A stretch of DNA of 64,000 bases from Chryseobacterium sp. MEBOG06 (GCF_021869765.1 NZ_CP084580.1:5208001-5272000); one strand, 5' to 3'. Positions 9,043 through 17,765 are shown, counted from the first letter of the stretch. Numbers and translations: made by a program. The notes: generated by a model from the letters alone, not told the origin.

Positions 9043-9546
9043 TTACTTAATTTCTACACATCCTACTCTCCCTCCTGCATTTCCTGTAGGCTGGGTATGG
9101 AAGTCATCCGCAGCTGCGTGTACAATAAGTCCTTTTCCGATAATGTTTTTAGACTCGTCTGTACAGCCAAGACACCATTTATCTGTCTTGAACGTCAGTG
9201 TTGCCGTACCGCTCTGATCAGCAACCAGATTTCCTATATCTCCCATATGGAAATGTTCAGCTCCCCATTTACCGTGATCGTTCTTGGATGGGTTCCAGTG
9301 ACCTCCTGTAGAGGTTCCGTCTGCTGCCGAGCAATCTCCTTTTTCATGAATGTGTACAGCATGAATTCCTGGAGTAAGGTTCGTGATATCCAGTTTCATG
9401 ATTACTTCATTTCCTTTTTGGGTAAACTTGGCTGTTCCTCCTGTCTGGGTTCCGCTTTTGGCATTTACAGAGTACATTTTTGTAGTTCCGCATGAAACGG
9501 CTAAAAATGCAAACCCTGCCAGTAATGTTAATGTTTTTACGTTCAT
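9043..9546 (-). CDS. sodC: Cu/Zn superoxide dismutase, lipoprotein
   Basis: Converts superoxide to peroxide and oxygen outside the cytoplasm. The signal peptide ends in the lipobox LAVSC (Cys19), so it is probably a lipid-anchored envelope protein. The copper ligands appear in HAVHIHEKGDC (His65, His67), the bridging and zinc ligands in GGHWNP (His83), KNDHGKWG (His91), HFHMGD (His98/100, Asp103) and IVHAAADD (His143). Cys72 and Cys163 can form the conserved disulfide; an additional pair, KWCLGC (125 and 128), lies in a loop. 167 residues is a normal length. Single-gene unit. Confidence 0.95.
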   Translation of the reverse strand: MNVKTLTLLAGFAFLAVSCGTTKMYSVNAKSGTQTGGTAKFTQKGNEVIMKLDITNLTPGIHAVHIHEKGDCSAADGTSTGGHWNPSKNDHGKWGAEHFHMGDIGNLVADQSGTATLTFKTDKWCLGCTDESKNIIGKGLIVHAAADDFHTQPTGNAGGRVGCVEIK

Positions 9547-9787
9547 TTTTAAATGATTTATAGTGATTATAGGATAAAATTAAAAAAGATTTTCCAAAGC
9601 GCTTTATGATTCAGGTCTTTTTTCTAAAGTTAGTGAAAAGTAGAAGCTTATTGTATTTTATTTTTTCTTTAGATTTTATAATATGAACCTTATGGATAAT
9701 TGCTTTGAAAAATGGATGGAAAATGCTTAATTTTAGCGTGATATAATATAAGCAGTCATCATAATCAGCAACCGTAAAGAACTAAAA

Positions 9788-10426
9788 ATGGTCATTTTAT
9801 CTGCCTTTATCAGTGAGGAAAAGCATCAGTCTGTTCTGGACCGGTATTTACACCTGTTTTCTGAAGACTTTAGAAAAGATATCATGAAATACAGAAGATG
9901 GCAGGATGCACAGCTTTCTCTGCTGGGAAGAGTTTTATTGCAATATGGCTTACAGACGTATTACAATATCTCTCAAGTTGAAACAGGTATTCTTCCCAAT
10001 AAAAAGCCTTATCTGAAAAATTCTCATCTTCATTTCAATATTTCTCATTCTAAAGATATTGTAACCTGTATTATCGCTGAATTTCCTATAGGAATAGATA
10101 TAGAATTTACCAATCCGGAAATCAACTATATGGACTTTAAATTTCAAATGACAGAAGCTGAATTTCAGGAAATCTATGAAACTGAAGATAAAGTAAAAGG
10201 ATTTTTTACTTACTGGACGAGAAAAGAAGCGGTTATAAAAGCGCATGGCAGCGGTATGATGCTTCCTCTGGAATCCTTTGAAATAGTGAATGATGAATGT
10301 GTCATTGACGGTGAAAAGTTTTTTACAAGAGAGATTTTTATTTATGAATCCTACCACAGCTATATTGCGTCGCCCGATATACATATTAAAAAGACTATTC
10401 CTCTTTTAAAATTTGTGGAAGTATAA
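9788..10426 (+). CDS. 4'-phosphopantetheinyl transferase superfamily protein
   Basis: Transfers phosphopantetheine from CoA to a carrier-protein serine. The Sfp-type signatures are complete: FNISHSKD (residues 83-90), GIDIE (102-106, metal-binding Asp and Glu) and WTRKEAVIKA (143-152). The 212-residue pseudo-dimeric size is Sfp/AcpT-like rather than the short AcpS type. No polyketide or peptide synthetase is nearby, so the substrate cannot be told from context; fatty acid ACP is possible. Start ATG at 9788 follows an AT-rich region with no clear promoter. Confidence 0.9.
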   Translation: MVILSAFISEEKHQSVLDRYLHLFSEDFRKDIMKYRRWQDAQLSLLGRVLLQYGLQTYYNISQVETGILPNKKPYLKNSHLHFNISHSKDIVTCIIAEFPIGIDIEFTNPEINYMDFKFQMTEAEFQEIYETEDKVKGFFTYWTRKEAVIKAHGSGMMLPLESFEIVNDECVIDGEKFFTREIFIYESYHSYIASPDIHIKKTIPLLKFVEV

Positions 10427-10515
10427 GATTATAAAGTAGAAATTTCTTTAAACAGCAATAATAAACAACAGATATCCTATTCATATCAATATTTTTGTTA
10501 ATCAATATTTTATAA

Positions 10516-11418
10516 TTGGAAGAATATAAAAAACGGATTGTAAAAACAATCCAGTATATCGATACAAACCTTGATGCGGATCTCTCTCTGGAAAAAATTG
10601 CAGAGATCAGTGCTTATTCCCCGTTTCATTTTCACAGGATATTTAAGCTGATTACCGGAGAAACACTTCAGAGCTATATTACCAGAAAGAAAATAGAAAA
10701 AAGCGCTTTTTATCTGGCTGTACACAAAGAAAAAGGAATTAAGGATATCTATTTTGATCTCGGATTTTCAAATCATTCAGTCTTTAGCAAAACATTTAAA
10801 AAGTATTACGGAATACCTCCTTCTGAATTCCGGAGATCAGCGCCCCCCAGATTTCACAAGATTTTACAAACACAAAGCAAGAACGGACAAGTTGATACGG
10901 TTTTTGGCCAATATATTTGCACTATAGAAAACCTGTTAAACTGGACGAAAATGAATTTGAAAATTGAAATTAAAGAACTGCCGGAAATGCAACTTGCAGC
11001 AGTAATGAGCCTGGGAATTGCTGATGTGGAACCCTCCTATAATATTCTGATAGATTGGGCAGGAAAGAAACATCTGTTTCCACGGGAAAATGTGAAAATG
11101 ATTTCTGTATACCATGAAAGTTTCAAAGTGACTCCTCCCGATAAGGTAAGAATACACGCGTGTATGCTTCTGGATGAAAAGCTTGAAAGTACTGAAGGAG
11201 AAGTGTTTTCTGAAACCATTGATGCAGGAAAATACATTGTAGGAAGTGGAGAAGTAACCCTTAATGATTTTGAGCAATGCTGGGTATCATTGTTTTTATG
11301 GATGAATGAGCATCATTATTCAATGAGAAAAGAATTTCCTTTTGAGATCTACCATTCCAATTTTAAAGAGCATCCGGAAGGTAAAATGATGGTGGATTTT
11401 TGTATTCCTGTTTTGTAA
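10516..11418 (+). CDS. AraC family regulator with GyrI-like effector domain
   Basis: The N-terminal 110 residues hold two helix-turn-helix units of the AraC/XylS type (LSLEKIAEISAYSPFHFHRIFK and IKDIYFDLGFSNHSVFSKTFKKYYG...PSEFR). Residues about 145-300 form a GyrI-like small-molecule-binding domain (IEIKELPEMQLAAVM ... GKYIVGSGEV ... MMVDFCIPV). This order is that of Rob/SoxS-like multidrug-responsive activators. The start is TTG at 10516, giving the expected N-terminus EEYKKRIVKTIQYID. The gene precedes the LytTR-boxed receptor gene, but nothing links them functionally. Confidence 0.88.
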   Translation: MEEYKKRIVKTIQYIDTNLDADLSLEKIAEISAYSPFHFHRIFKLITGETLQSYITRKKIEKSAFYLAVHKEKGIKDIYFDLGFSNHSVFSKTFKKYYGIPPSEFRRSAPPRFHKILQTQSKNGQVDTVFGQYICTIENLLNWTKMNLKIEIKELPEMQLAAVMSLGIADVEPSYNILIDWAGKKHLFPRENVKMISVYHESFKVTPPDKVRIHACMLLDEKLESTEGEVFSETIDAGKYIVGSGEVTLNDFEQCWVSLFLWMNEHHYSMRKEFPFEIYHSNFKEHPEGKMMVDFCIPVL

Positions 11419-11421
11419 TTT

Positions 11422-11493
11422 ACCATTCGGTAGCAAAAGAATGCCTTTCGGTAATAATTTTTTTATAGAAAGGCATTTCTCATCCTATTTTTG
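11422..11493 (+). promoter_or_regulatory. Tandem LytTR-type boxes and -7 element upstream of the TonB-dependent receptor
   Basis: Two direct 9-mers, ACCATTCGG (11422-11430) and GCCTTTCGG (11443-11451), each followed by TA, have a 21-bp period. The TTCGGTA core of the second begins 39 bp before TATTTTTG (11486-11493), a TAnnTTTG -7 box. The arrangement matches the LytTR consensus [TA][AC][CA]GTTN[AG][TG] with about 12 bp between repeats. The second box overlaps the left arm of a hairpin, AATGCCTTTC / GAAAGGCATT (11440-11449 and 11468-11477), that could end the upstream transcript. Confidence 0.7.
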
Positions 11494-11511
11494 ACCCAGA
11501 TAATAATAACC

Positions 11512-13758
11512 ATGAAACCACAAGGACAAAAAATACTGCTTCTGATTGCTCTGATCACTTTTATGACGGGATATTCTCAGATAAAAGTATCAGGAAGGGT
11601 AACTTTTAAAAGTAAAGGAGTAAGTGAAGTAAATGTCACACTAAAAGATACCTATGACGGGTCAACTACGGATGCCCAGGGTAATTTTTCTTTTGAAACA
11701 TCAGAAAAAGGAGATCGCAAAATAACCTTCACCCATCCCAAATATGAGACCGTTGAAAAAAGTATCAGCCTTGATGATCAGGCAATCATTCTCAATACGG
11801 ATCTTAAAGAACAGATCAGCGAAATAGATGCCGTAGTAGTATCTGCAGGATCTATTGAAGCCAGCGACCGGAAAAGAGCAACTACATTACTGACGCCTAT
11901 TGATATTTATACTACTGCAGGAGCAGACGGACAGATTTCTTCAGCATTGACCTTTCTTCCCGGGGTTCAAAAGGTTGGAGGAACAGAAGGTTTATTCATC
12001 AGAGGAGGTACGGGAACCGAATCCAGGATCTTTATGGACGGGAGTCTTATCAACAATTATTTTTCTAATTCTATTCCGGGAATTGCAGGAAGAGATCAGT
12101 TTAATACTTCTCTTTTTAAAGGTAATATATTTTCAAGTGGCGGATATTCTGCTCTCTACGGGCAGGCGCTTTCAGGAGCATTGATGCTTGAAAGTGTTGA
12201 CCTTCCGGATGAGAGTTCTTATAATCTTGGAGTTTCTCCTATCTTTCTGAATGCAGGATTTCAAAAGCTGGCAGACAGTAAAAACTATTCTTTTGGCGCT
12301 TCAGCAGGATATTCAATGTTAAGCCTGATGCAGAAAGTCTTTAATTTCAATACCAATTTTATTGACGCTCCACAGGGTCTTAACGGAGACATGAATTTTA
12401 GATTTAAAACAAAATCAGGAGGATTTTTTAAATATTACGGAATGTACAATTCTAATAAGATGGGAGTGAAATCTGAAAGCCTTGAACCTGGATATGATTT
12501 CAGTTTGATAAGATTAGACGGAAAAAATACGTATCACAATCTCTCTTTCAGACAAAAATTTGGGAAATATCTTCTGAATATAGGAGGCTCTTATTCGTAC
12601 AACAGATCGGATCTTAATTTTTCTACAGAAACAAGTGATATAGAATCCAATAAAACAAGATTGCTCACAGATGGAAATTATGTGAATTTCAAAGCAGTTC
12701 TTGAAAGGAAAATAAATAAAATAAGTGCTGTGAGAGGAGGTTTTGAATTGAATAACACAGATGAAAATTTAAACTTTGAAGAGGTTCAGAAACATTATAA
12801 AGATCTGATTTCTTCTGCTTTCGTAGAAACAGATCTTGGATTCAGCAATGCTTTATCTGCAAAAATAGGAATCAGGGCAGAGCATTCATCTTTTCTGAAT
12901 AAAAATAATATTGCCCCGCGTTTGGCATTGGCTTACCGTCTTGCCAAAGACTGGACAACTTCTTTGGCTTATGGTCTTTTCTATCAAAATCCGGAGAGCA
13001 AATATATCAATAGACCTGCGGATTTGGGGTTTCAACAGTCACAGCATTATATTTTCCAGGTTCAGAGAGCTTCGGAAGGGCGAACGTTGCGTTTTGAAGC
13101 TTTTTATAAAAAATATGACCAGCTGATCAAGACATTTAATGTGACTCCGGACAAGGAACAGAACCAACAGGTGCAGACGGCTCTAAATAATGATGGATAC
13201 GGTTATGCAAAAGGACTGGAACTGTTTTGGAGAGACAATAAGAAAACATTTAAAAATATTGATTATTGGATCAGCTATTCATTTCTTGATTCAAAGAGAG
13301 ACTTTCTGAACTATCCTGTCAGTATGAAACCGTCTTTTGCAGCAGATCACACTCTTTCAGCAGTGGTAAAGAGATTTATTCCGGAATGGAAACTTGGAGC
13401 TAATTTATCCTATACCTATGCCAAAGGAAGACCTTATTACGATATTGCTTCTAAATTTGAAGATGGGAAAGCAATTAATTATACCAGAAATGAGGGTAAA
13501 CTAAAAGATTATAATGCTTTAAATTTCAGTATTAATTATTTACCGAACCTAGGCAAAAAGGATTCAAAGGTTTTCCCTGTACTTGTTCTGAGTATTACCA
13601 ATGTTTTAGGATCAAAAAACGTGTACGGATATAACTTTTCCGTAGACGGATCAAGAAGCTCTGCAGTTGTGCCACCCGTGAATACCTTTGTATTTATAGG
13701 AGCATTTATCAGCTTTGGAGTAGATAAAACAGATGATGCAATCAATAATAATTTATAA
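11512..13758 (+). CDS. TonB-dependent receptor with carboxypeptidase-regulatory-like N-domain
   Basis: Outer-membrane active transporter, 748 residues from the ATG at 11512 (the frame opens 21 bases earlier, but the -7 box overlaps that start). A signal peptide ending GYSQ is followed by a CarboxypepD_reg-like beta domain (about 25-105), then the plug (about 120-215: LTPIDIYTTAGADGQISSALTFLPGVQ ... LFIRGGTGTESRIFMDG) and a beta-barrel ending in FVFIGAFISFG. The ligand is not evident. It has a LytTR-boxed promoter and is followed 49 bases later by a secreted protein gene, probably in the same operon. Confidence 0.9.
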   Translation: MKPQGQKILLLIALITFMTGYSQIKVSGRVTFKSKGVSEVNVTLKDTYDGSTTDAQGNFSFETSEKGDRKITFTHPKYETVEKSISLDDQAIILNTDLKEQISEIDAVVVSAGSIEASDRKRATTLLTPIDIYTTAGADGQISSALTFLPGVQKVGGTEGLFIRGGTGTESRIFMDGSLINNYFSNSIPGIAGRDQFNTSLFKGNIFSSGGYSALYGQALSGALMLESVDLPDESSYNLGVSPIFLNAGFQKLADSKNYSFGASAGYSMLSLMQKVFNFNTNFIDAPQGLNGDMNFRFKTKSGGFFKYYGMYNSNKMGVKSESLEPGYDFSLIRLDGKNTYHNLSFRQKFGKYLLNIGGSYSYNRSDLNFSTETSDIESNKTRLLTDGNYVNFKAVLERKINKISAVRGGFELNNTDENLNFEEVQKHYKDLISSAFVETDLGFSNALSAKIGIRAEHSSFLNKNNIAPRLALAYRLAKDWTTSLAYGLFYQNPESKYINRPADLGFQQSQHYIFQVQRASEGRTLRFEAFYKKYDQLIKTFNVTPDKEQNQQVQTALNNDGYGYAKGLELFWRDNKKTFKNIDYWISYSFLDSKRDFLNYPVSMKPSFAADHTLSAVVKRFIPEWKLGANLSYTYAKGRPYYDIASKFEDGKAINYTRNEGKLKDYNALNFSINYLPNLGKKDSKVFPVLVLSITNVLGSKNVYGYNFSVDGSRSSAVVPPVNTFVFIGAFISFGVDKTDDAINNNL

Positions 13759-13807
13759 AAACATAACTTCGAATATACAATACAACTAACTTTTAAAATT
13801 TGATATC

Positions 13808-14467
13808 ATGAAAAAATACCTTTTAAGTTTTGCTTTAGCCTTTATGAGCTTAACTGCTTTTGCACAGACTGATTACGAAAAAATAATGACTGAGAAAATT
13901 GCGAAAATAGAAACCTGTAAAACTCCGGAAGAGTTTCAGACATTGGCCAACGATTTCCAGAGAATAGGAAGTAAAGAAAGCTCTCAGTGGCTTCCTCAGT
14001 ACTATGCTGCTTTTTCCCAGATTCAGAAAGGAAGGCTTATGATGAGAACCGGAAATACCCAGGATCTTGATGGAGTAGCGGCACAGGCAGAAAAATATTT
14101 GGGAATGGCCCAGAATCTTGCAGGTGCTGATAATGCAGAAGTTCATCTATTGAGGAAAATGGCGTATTCTCTGAGAATGATGGTGAATCCTCAACAGCGA
14201 TATATGACTGATGGAGCCAGAGCCACTGAAGAGCTTAATATTGCACAAAAGCTTGATGCAGCCAATCCAAGAATAGCTCTTATTAAGGCTGAGGACATCT
14301 ATTTTACCCCAGAACAGTTTGGCGGAAGCAAAACCAAAGGAGTAGAGATGTTTAAAGACGCACTGGCAAAATTCAACGCTTATAAACCCAGAACAGCGCT
14401 GGATCCAAACTGGGGAAAAGGAGAAGCTGAATATTTCATCAGCCTTCCGGAAGAAAAAACAAAATAA
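13808..14467 (+). CDS. Secreted TPR-like helical protein, partner of the receptor
   Basis: 219 residues with a clear signal peptide (MKKYLLSFALAFMSLTAFAQ). The mature part is alpha-helical with repeat-like pairs (AAQAEKYLGMAQNLAGADNAEVHLL, GARATEELNIAQKLDAANPRIALIKAEDIYF) resembling tetratricopeptide units, and ends in a conserved-looking PNWGKGEAEYFISL. No catalytic residues are seen. It follows the TonB-dependent receptor by 49 bases without a terminator between, so a periplasmic role connected with that receptor is a reasonable inference, not shown. Confidence 0.8.
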   Translation: MKKYLLSFALAFMSLTAFAQTDYEKIMTEKIAKIETCKTPEEFQTLANDFQRIGSKESSQWLPQYYAAFSQIQKGRLMMRTGNTQDLDGVAAQAEKYLGMAQNLAGADNAEVHLLRKMAYSLRMMVNPQQRYMTDGARATEELNIAQKLDAANPRIALIKAEDIYFTPEQFGGSKTKGVEMFKDALAKFNAYKPRTALDPNWGKGEAEYFISLPEEKTK

Positions 14468-14554
14468 TAGGGATGTAAGTTGTTGAAATATAATATTATG
14501 GTTTATTGTAAATAAAGCTTTTTTCCGACTTACTTTTTACTGTTTTAAACTTAC

Positions 14555-14582
14555 AAAACCTTCATTCTGTGAAGGTTTTTTT
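14555..14582 (+). terminator. Terminator of the receptor operon
   Basis: Stem AAAACCTTCA / TGAAGGTTTT with loop TTCTG and a run of seven T. It is immediately followed by the LytTR-type boxes of the histidine kinase promoter. Confidence 0.88.
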
Positions 14583-14584
14583 AT

Positions 14585-14655
14585 ACCATTCGGTAAAGAA
14601 ATTTAGCCTTTCGGTAAGAAATACTTTTTGATACCTTTAATAAAAACTAATTTTG
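14585..14655 (+). promoter_or_regulatory. Tandem LytTR-type boxes and -7 element upstream of the histidine kinase
   Basis: ACCATTCGG (14585-14593) and GCCTTTCGG (14606-14614) repeat with a 21-bp period, identical 9-mers to those before the receptor gene. TAATTTTG (14648-14655) fits the -7 consensus and starts 38 bp after the TTCGGTA core of the second box; TTTG at 14627-14630 could act as a -33 element at 17-bp spacing. The kinase ATG follows 17 bases after the -7 box. Confidence 0.72.
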
Positions 14656-14671
14656 AGTTAAGAAAAGGATC

Positions 14672-16003
14672 ATGAAACGTAAAAATTTTATTATACTACT
14701 TTGGGTCTCAATGGGAACGACATTGTTTTTCTTCTTATTTTTTAATGATGAAAAAACGTTTCGCACCTTTATGATGACAATGCTGCTTTCTACCATGTAT
14801 ACTTTCGTATTGGGGGTAGGAAACGGAATTATTAATGAGTTTCTTAATAAAAGATTTCCGTGGTCTGAGGCTACCAGGCTTAGAGCTGTTTTAAGCATTA
14901 TTTCAATCATTATCGGGAACTTTGTTTTGGTGTACTTCTGTAATTATATGAATTATGTTGTGATCCAGAGAACAGCTACTGTGGAAGAGTTTTTCTCTTC
15001 AAAATATGGGGTTACCAATTGGTTTATGATCAATATAGCTCTTCTGATTACAGCTTTTCTTCATGCAAAAGGATTCATGGAAGAGCTGAAGAAGACTTCC
15101 CGGAAAGAAGTAGTGGAGCAGAAGCTTATTGCTAAGTCTGCCAATGCCCAGTTTGAAAGTTTGAAAAACCAGCTGGATCCTCATTTTCTTTTCAACTCTT
15201 TGAATGTTTTAAGCTCGCTGATCGATGAAAATCCCCAGCAGGCTCAGAAATTTACTGCCTCTATGTCAAAGATTTACCGGTATGTACTTGAACAAAAAGA
15301 TAAAGAGCTGGTAACCGTTGAAGATGAGATCGAATTTGCCAAAACGTATTGTGATCTTTTAAAAACCAGATTTGAAGACAGTGTAGATTTCACTTTTGAT
15401 GTTCCAAAAGAAGATTATCGGAGATATGTGGTTCCCCTGGCTCTGCAGCTATTGCTGGAAAACTGTATCAAACATAATTTTGCTACTTCATCAAAACCTT
15501 TAGCGATCAGGATTTTTTCAGACGGTGATACCCTTTGTATTGAAAACAACCTGCAGGTAAGGGAACAGATCAAGGAAAGTTCCGGGATAGGACTTACCAA
15601 TATTGTTCAGCGCTATTCTCTTCTTACAAAGAAAAATGTTTTTATAGAAAAATCTGAAGACTATTTTAAAGTAAAGCTTCCGATGCTTTCTGCTAAACCC
15701 AATATTTCCAGTGTACAGACGGAGGATGAATCTGCGGCATATAAAAGAGCACAAAAGAGAGTTAAAGAAATTAAAGGATTTTATTCTAACCTGATTTCTT
15801 ACTGTATTATTATTCCTTTCTTAATCTTTATCAATCTTTTTACCGGAAGGGGAACCTACTGGTTCTGGTACCCGTTATTTGGGTGGGGAGTTGCTTTGGC
15901 CTTCCGTGCTTTCCGGGTTTTCGGGATTGGAGAATCCTGGCAGGAAAAAAAGATCAGAGAAATTATGGATCAACAAAAAAATAAAAATAATGAAAACATT
16001 TGA
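14672..16003 (+). CDS. LytS/YehU-type sensor histidine kinase fused to a C-terminal 2TM domain
   Basis: 443 residues. Four N-terminal membrane helices (about 7-24, 33-53, 74-95, 113-130) lead into the His_kinase domain with phosphoacceptor His171 in NQLDPHFLFNSLN, then an HATPase_c domain (LALQLLLENCIKHN; GIGLTNIVQRYSLL). After the kinase, from about residue 352, there is an extra 2TM domain: AYKRAQKRVKEIKGFYSNL, two helices separated by a short loop, and a WQEKKIREIM tail. The same module stands alone in three downstream genes, so the fusion is notable. The probable partner is the LytTR regulator at 17826. Confidence 0.92.
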   Translation: MKRKNFIILLWVSMGTTLFFFLFFNDEKTFRTFMMTMLLSTMYTFVLGVGNGIINEFLNKRFPWSEATRLRAVLSIISIIIGNFVLVYFCNYMNYVVIQRTATVEEFFSSKYGVTNWFMINIALLITAFLHAKGFMEELKKTSRKEVVEQKLIAKSANAQFESLKNQLDPHFLFNSLNVLSSLIDENPQQAQKFTASMSKIYRYVLEQKDKELVTVEDEIEFAKTYCDLLKTRFEDSVDFTFDVPKEDYRRYVVPLALQLLLENCIKHNFATSSKPLAIRIFSDGDTLCIENNLQVREQIKESSGIGLTNIVQRYSLLTKKNVFIEKSEDYFKVKLPMLSAKPNISSVQTEDESAAYKRAQKRVKEIKGFYSNLISYCIIIPFLIFINLFTGRGTYWFWYPLFGWGVALAFRAFRVFGIGESWQEKKIREIMDQQKNKNNENI

Positions 16004-16295
16004 CGAAGATGATATTCAATATCAGCAGGCTAAAAGACAGGTAGACCAGTTAAGAGGTTTTTACGGGCATTTATTTGCCTATTTGGTGGTAAATATTGTA
16101 ATCGTCTTTTACAACTATTCGCAGCTGAAACCCGGAGAAAGTTATTTCCAGTTTGAAAACTTTTTTACGGCCATATTCTGGGGAATTGGACTTTTTTCTC
16201 ATGCGTTGATCGTCTTTTTGCCTAAAGTGCGGTTTGTAAAGGAATGGGAAGAGAGAAAAATCCGGGAATTGATTGAAAAACAAAAAGAACTTTAA
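15990..16295 (+). CDS. 2TM domain protein
   Basis: 101 residues. The ATG at 15990 overlaps the kinase gene by 14 bases, indicating translational coupling. It shows the 2TM layout: an N-terminal amphipathic part (QYQQAKRQVDQLRGFYGHL), two membrane helices (about 24-40 and 57-76) and a charged tail WEERKIRELIEKQK. The homologous module forms the kinase C-terminus. Function unknown; I infer a membrane adaptor or modulator of the kinase. Confidence 0.85.
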   Translation: MKTFDEDDIQYQQAKRQVDQLRGFYGHLFAYLVVNIVIVFYNYSQLKPGESYFQFENFFTAIFWGIGLFSHALIVFLPKVRFVKEWEERKIRELIEKQKEL

Positions 16296-16358
16296 TACGG
16301 TCTTAAAAGGCAGAACAGGCAATAAATGAAATAAACTTATTAACACAAAAGATAAAAT

Positions 16359-16928
16359 ATGAATACCTTACAAATACTCTTTACCGTTTCTATGGCCGCT
16401 TGGTTTCTCAGTGAGTTTTTGTATAAAAATATGCTGAAATCCACGAAAAGTGACAAGAAAGATAAAGATAAATCTACCCTGAATATTCTGTGGCTTGCCA
16501 TTCCTTTTTCTATAGGGGCCTCTATTATTCTTTCTTATAATACAAAACTTCCCATTATAAAGGCTGACTGGATCATGTATGTAGGAGAGCTTTTTATTAT
16601 ATTGGGAATTGTTTTAAGATTCATTATTATCAGATCTTTAGGTAAATATTTTACAGTGGATGTCACCATAAGAGAAGACCATAAAATCAAAAAAGAAGGA
16701 TTTTATAAATATGTAAGACATCCTTCGTATGCTCTTTCTCTTTTGACCTCTCTTGGTCTTGGTTTATACCTCAATAACTGGTGGTCTTTACTCTTTGCTT
16801 TTATACCTCCGTTTTTAGCATTTGCCTACAGAATTAAAGTGGAAGAACTGGCTTTGGTAGAACAGTTTGGAGATGAATACATCGAATACAGAAAGAACAC
16901 CAAAAAAATAATTCCTTTTATTTATTGA
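16359..16928 (+). CDS. Isoprenylcysteine carboxyl methyltransferase-like membrane methyltransferase
   Basis: 189 residues, with four to five membrane helices. The C-terminal half has the ICMT/PEMT signature: YKYVRHPSYALSLLTSLGLGL (about 124-144), followed by AYRIKVEELALVEQFGDEYIEYRKNTKKIIPFIY. Bacterial members methylate small or lipid substrates with SAM; the substrate is not known. It lies 63 bases after the 2TM gene in the kinase operon, so a role in membrane-lipid or signal modification within this system is possible but only inferred from position. Confidence 0.82.
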   Translation: MNTLQILFTVSMAAWFLSEFLYKNMLKSTKSDKKDKDKSTLNILWLAIPFSIGASIILSYNTKLPIIKADWIMYVGELFIILGIVLRFIIIRSLGKYFTVDVTIREDHKIKKEGFYKYVRHPSYALSLLTSLGLGLYLNNWWSLLFAFIPPFLAFAYRIKVEELALVEQFGDEYIEYRKNTKKIIPFIY

Positions 16929-17052
16929 TCCTCTCTTTTACATGCCTGCGATAATTCAGTAAGCAGGTTCTGTTTTTTACAAGAAAACATCAGACTGGCA
17001 GATCTGCTTTGCGTCTACTCAGCATCTATATATTCATTACTTTCGGGTTTTT

Positions 17053-17124
17053 ACCATTCAGATAGCATATTCTACCGTTCGGTAATATAAAATTGATTTA
17101 AGGCTGTTCTCTGACCTACCTTTG
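17053..17124 (+). promoter_or_regulatory. Tandem LytTR-type boxes and promoter upstream of the 2TM-LytTR operon
   Basis: ACCATTCAG (17053-17061) and ACCGTTCGG (17074-17082) have a 21-bp period; the second is an exact match to the LytTR consensus. TACCTTTG (17117-17124) is a perfect -7 box, starting 39 bp after the TTCGGTA core of the second half-site, and TTG at 17093-17095 lies 21 bases upstream of it. The predicted start of transcription, about 17130, lies past the 17122 start of the open frame, so translation should begin at the ATG at 17167. Confidence 0.75.
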
Positions 17125-17166
17125 ATTCAACAAAAAAGACAAACTAACCTTTTAAAACAAAATAGT

Positions 17167-17463
17167 ATGGAAATTTTATCATCTGATAGAGAAACGATAG
17201 CTTACAAAAAAGCTTCAAGAAGAGTAAAAGAATTAAAAGAATTTTATGGAAATCTTACTTCTTACTGTATTGTAATTCCATTTTTAGCAGCATTAAATTT
17301 GCTGACCTCTCCAGGATATCTGTGGTTCTTATGGCCTATGCTGGGTTGGGGAATAGGCGTTATTTTTCATGCCGTAAACATATTTGGAATCGGAAGAAGC
17401 TGGGAAGAGAAAAAAATAAAAGAGTTGATGGAACAGGAAAGAGGAAAAACAAAAACATTATAA
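17167..17463 (+). CDS. 2TM domain protein
   Basis: 98 residues from the ATG at 17167. It closely resembles the extra domain of the histidine kinase: AYKKASRRVKELKEFYGNLTSYCIVIPFLAALN, then a second helix WPMLGWGIGVIFHAVNIFGIG and the charged tail SWEEKKIKELMEQ. Compare AYKRAQKRVKEIKGFYSNLISYCIIIPFLIFIN in the kinase. A gene duplication between the two operons is the simplest explanation. It leads a transcript with its own LytTR-type boxes and is followed by another 2TM gene and the regulator. Confidence 0.85.
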   Translation: MEILSSDRETIAYKKASRRVKELKEFYGNLTSYCIVIPFLAALNLLTSPGYLWFLWPMLGWGIGVIFHAVNIFGIGRSWEEKKIKELMEQERGKTKTL

Positions 17464-17489
17464 TAATAAATTAAAAAATTTATACAATC

Positions 17490-17765
17490 ATGGATTATCA
17501 CACGGCATACACAAGAACCCGCAACATTAAAAAATTCTATAGAAATATTTTTTTATTTGCTATCATTGCTCTTCTGATCCTTCCGGATACTGTTTTTGAC
17601 GAAGAAATCATTAGAATTAGACTGTTCGATAGATACACAATATTGGCAATATGGGGACTTATTCTCTTTGTAAAAGCCATAAAACTGTTTGTTTTTGATT
17701 CCGAATGGGAAAGAGATATGATTGAAAGAGAGCTTAAAAAAGATAAACAGCCTATAGACTATTAA
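17490..17765 (+). CDS. Divergent 2TM domain protein
   Basis: 91 residues with the same plan as its neighbour: N-terminal YTRTRNIKKFYRNI, two membrane helices (about 20-36 and 49-69, the latter ILAIWGLILFVKAIKLFVF) and a charged tail SEWERDMIERELKKDKQ. Sequence identity to the other 2TM proteins is lower and the loop is longer (DTVFDEEIIRIRLFDR). It starts 26 bases after the previous stop, in the same operon as the LytTR regulator. Function unknown. Confidence 0.78.
   Translation: MDYHTAYTRTRNIKKFYRNIFLFAIIALLILPDTVFDEEIIRIRLFDRYTILAIWGLILFVKAIKLFVFDSEWERDMIERELKKDKQPIDY

Noticed and set aside
9683..9730. 15-residue frame upstream of the phosphopantetheinyl transferase
   Set aside because: Too short to support, no conserved context.
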